A stretch of 38,386 nucleotides of DNA, from positions 1-38,386 of IMG/VR virus record IMGVR_UViG_3300046694_000162; one strand, given 5' to 3'. Made by a program: the position numbers and the translations under genes. The DNA is from a virus. The notes beneath the pieces were generated by a model. It worked only from the letters and a program-made list of their open reading frames with translations. It did not search any database and was not told the origin of the DNA. Positions 36,888 through 38,386 of this stretch are shown piece after piece; position 1 is the stretch's first letter; each line of letters starts with the position of its first letter.

Positions 36888-38386
36888 TTACTCAATCGGG
36901 TAGGTAATGGTGGCGTTGAGGTAATCCTGGTTTGCCCATACGATCGGGCTAGCCGCATTGGCGAAGTTTCCAGGGGCGCCCCCTAATAGCAGTTCCATCT
37001 TGGTCGCGCCAGCGTTGATCTTGCAGACGCCGGTGAGGTAGTTGGAACCAGAGTCCAGTGCATACGCGCTCCCCACACTCGGCTGCTGGCCGATAGCATG
37101 CTGCAGCGGCAAGCTGAAGTGCCAGATGCCGGCTGCGAAGTTGGTATCCGCCGCTGCCTTCATGTACAGGTTCACCGTGCAAAGCTTCCCCTGCACCGTA
37201 TAGCTGCCACCCAAAAGTCCGGCGCCGATGTTTGGTACGCCGCCGTCGGCGGTCCACGCGACCGTGTAGGATTGCGGAATTCGGCTATAGGCCGAATAGT
37301 TCTTGAATGCCGACCCTTCGATGCTCAGTTCCTTGCCGCCGAGATTGCTCAGATTCAGCCCCCCGGGGCTCCTGACCCGTTCGATCTTGCAGGCGCCCAC
37401 GATTGGGGCGCAGTTGAACACTAGTGCATCCTGTTCGGCGACGTTACTCAGAACGAAATCATGAATATGGACCCCGTATACAGATTCACCGGTCCAGTTC
37501 TCACCGGCGCGCCCGAACAGGTTGAGCGACACGGCGAGAAGGTTTTGCAGCGATAGGCCGACGCCGTGCAACTTCAGCCCGACCAAACTATGACCACGGC
37601 CCGCCACGTTGTCAGGGTTGCCGCCGCCGTCGTACTTCCGGATGTAGAACAGGTTTTGGTTCCGATCACCTGGCCCCGGCGACACATCAAACTGGACGTC
37701 GATGTTCGCGAAAGTACACGGCCCCGGGTTCGTGGTGTGCTGCTGAAAATCCATAGCAACCATCGCTTCGTCAAAACTCTGGTTGCCCGCCCCCGGATAC
37801 CGACCTTCGGACCTGTAGATAATGCGGATGTTCTCGGTCTTCGACGAGAAATCGGTGCTGCCGTAGCACTTGATCAGGATGTCCGAGAAGGGGCCACCCT
37901 GCTGGCTATCGATTTCCACTTTGTGGTCGTGGACGTTGTACAGAAAGTAGGAGCGCCCGCTGTTACGAGCCCGAATATTGCCTCGTACGTTATCCCCCGC
38001 ACCCTGGAAGTTAGCCGGGTAGTAGGTGCCAAACGTGCTGAAATTCTTGAAAACGATTCCACGCACGCGGTTGTTGTCCTCGCCTTCACCGACAATCTTT
38101 CCCTGAGCGACGAATCCAACACAACCGTACTCACACTCGACGTTCTCGAACACGATGCTGCGCGCGCCTTGGCGGGCACGGAACCAGAAAATGCCTGCAT
38201 CCGACTTCAGCACCTCGTACCCGGATTTGAGCCGCACGTTTTCGAACTTCACACCCCAAACGCCGGTAAGGTCGAACATGTACTGCGTTAGGGTCACTGG
38301 GCCAGTAATGATGCGCGCGCCATTCATTTCGACCGTGACGCCATAGCACCCGTTGAGGTCGAAGATGCTGTCCAAATAGGTGCCAC
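36888..38386 (-). CDS. tailspike protein, C-terminal part (continues from base 1)
   Basis: This is the rest of the gene that starts at 680. The first codons here (38386 to 38260) repeat bases 127 to 1. The segment shows repeated right-handed beta-helix coils rich in FENVxCEYG, IVFKNFS, IRIIYRSEG patterns, then from about residue 545 a separate beta-rich C-terminal domain (YTVAWTADGGVPNIGAG, YTVQGKLCTVNLYMKAA) of the kind that trimerises or caps phage spikes. It ends 20 bases before the lysis genes, with no terminator, so tail and lysis transcription are continuous. Confidence 0.85.
   Translation of the reverse strand, partial: GTYLDSIFDLNGCYGVTVEMNGARIITGPVTLTQYMFDLTGVWGVKFENVRLKSGYEVLKSDAGIFWFRARQGARSIVFENVECEYGCVGFVAQGKIVGEGEDNNRVRGIVFKNFSTFGTYYPANFQGAGDNVRGNIRARNSGRSYFLYNVHDHKVEIDSQQGGPFSDILIKCYGSTDFSSKTENIRIIYRSEGRYPGAGNQSFDEAMVAMDFQQHTTNPGPCTFANIDVQFDVSPGPGDRNQNLFYIRKYDGGGNPDNVAGRGHSLVGLKLHGVGLSLQNLLAVSLNLFGRAGENWTGESVYGVHIHDFVLSNVAEQDALVFNCAPIVGACKIERVRSPGGLNLSNLGGKELSIEGSAFKNYSAYSRIPQSYTVAWTADGGVPNIGAGLLGGSYTVQGKLCTVNLYMKAAADTNFAAGIWHFSLPLQHAIGQQPSVGSAYALDSGSNYLTGVCKINAGATKMELLLGGAPGNFANAASPIVWANQDYLNATITYPIE
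38260..38386. repeat. terminal direct repeat, copy 2
   Basis: Identical to bases 1-127; marks the closure of the circle. Confidence 0.97.

Larger units (their letters stand above)
1..38386. mobile_element. complete circular temperate siphophage genome
   Basis: The window contains every module of a lambda-like temperate siphophage: integrase with attP, repressor and Cro-like genes, primase-helicase, terminase, head, tail and lysis genes. The two window ends are identical for 127 bases, so the contig closes into a 38,259 bp circle and no host flanks remain. Presence of attP rather than attL and attR means the assembled molecule is the excised or virion form. Host assignment to Burkholderiales is inferred from protein style and LexA box type only. 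Confidence 0.93.

Overview
The window is one complete circular temperate phage genome. Bases 1-127 are repeated exactly at 38260-38386, so the unique circle is 38,259 bp, and one tailspike gene runs across the artificial break. The gene order is that of a lambda-like siphovirus: two-subunit terminase, portal, protease-capsid fusion, tail completion and tube proteins, tail chaperone with a -1 frameshift, tape measure, tail tip, fibre, tailspike and lysis genes. The host is probably a betaproteobacterium of the Burkholderiales, possibly Oxalobacteraceae. This is inferred from high GC, the style of the ImuA, Hcp, H-NS-type and YdaS/Cro-like proteins, and LexA boxes of the proteobacterial CTG-N10-CAG type. 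No host genus is proven by the sequence.

Layout. (1) 25.4-30.4 kb, plus strand: an early operon of overlapping genes (two small unknowns, a ParB-like protein carrying a C-terminal H-NS-type motif, three small proteins, a DUF4224 excisionase-like protein and a tyrosine integrase), followed by attP. attP holds the 3' part of a CAU-anticodon tRNA and is flanked by repeated integrase arm-type sites. (2) 23.4-25.4 kb: the immunity region, with a leftward Cro/YdaS-like gene, a rightward repressor without a peptidase domain, a CII-like gene, and two near-copies of the same promoter-operator module facing outward. A perfect LexA box lies just beyond the repressor, upstream of a 50-codon leftward ORF. 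(3) 18.3-23.4 kb, minus strand: primase-helicase with repeat-derived linker, an iteron-bearing candidate origin, and a Q-like candidate whose stop codon overlaps a strong promoter. That promoter is followed by three hairpin terminators before the first late gene. (4) 18.1 kb down to 1, then across the junction to 34.5 kb, minus strand: morphogenesis and lysis genes, interrupted by a lipoprotein cargo gene that ends in its own terminator. (5) 30.6-34.3 kb: accessory region with an SOS-controlled imuA, two small unknown genes, a type VI secretion cassette (Hcp, Rap1a/Tai-type immunity, Tae4 amidase) and a Dam-type methyltransferase with a repressor-like operator in front.

How it may work together. 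The repressor and Cro probably compete for ATTAC-N6-GTAAT operators that control both early operons and perhaps dam. Because the repressor has no visible self-cleavage domain, SOS induction may act through the LexA-box gene beside it, as antirepressors do in other phages. Late transcription probably depends on antitermination through the 18.1-18.3 kb leader. The T6SS cassette is the most unusual cargo: a peptidoglycan amidase, its periplasmic immunity protein and an Hcp carrier in a complete phage genome, likely giving a lysogen an antibacterial weapon that works through the host's own secretion machine.
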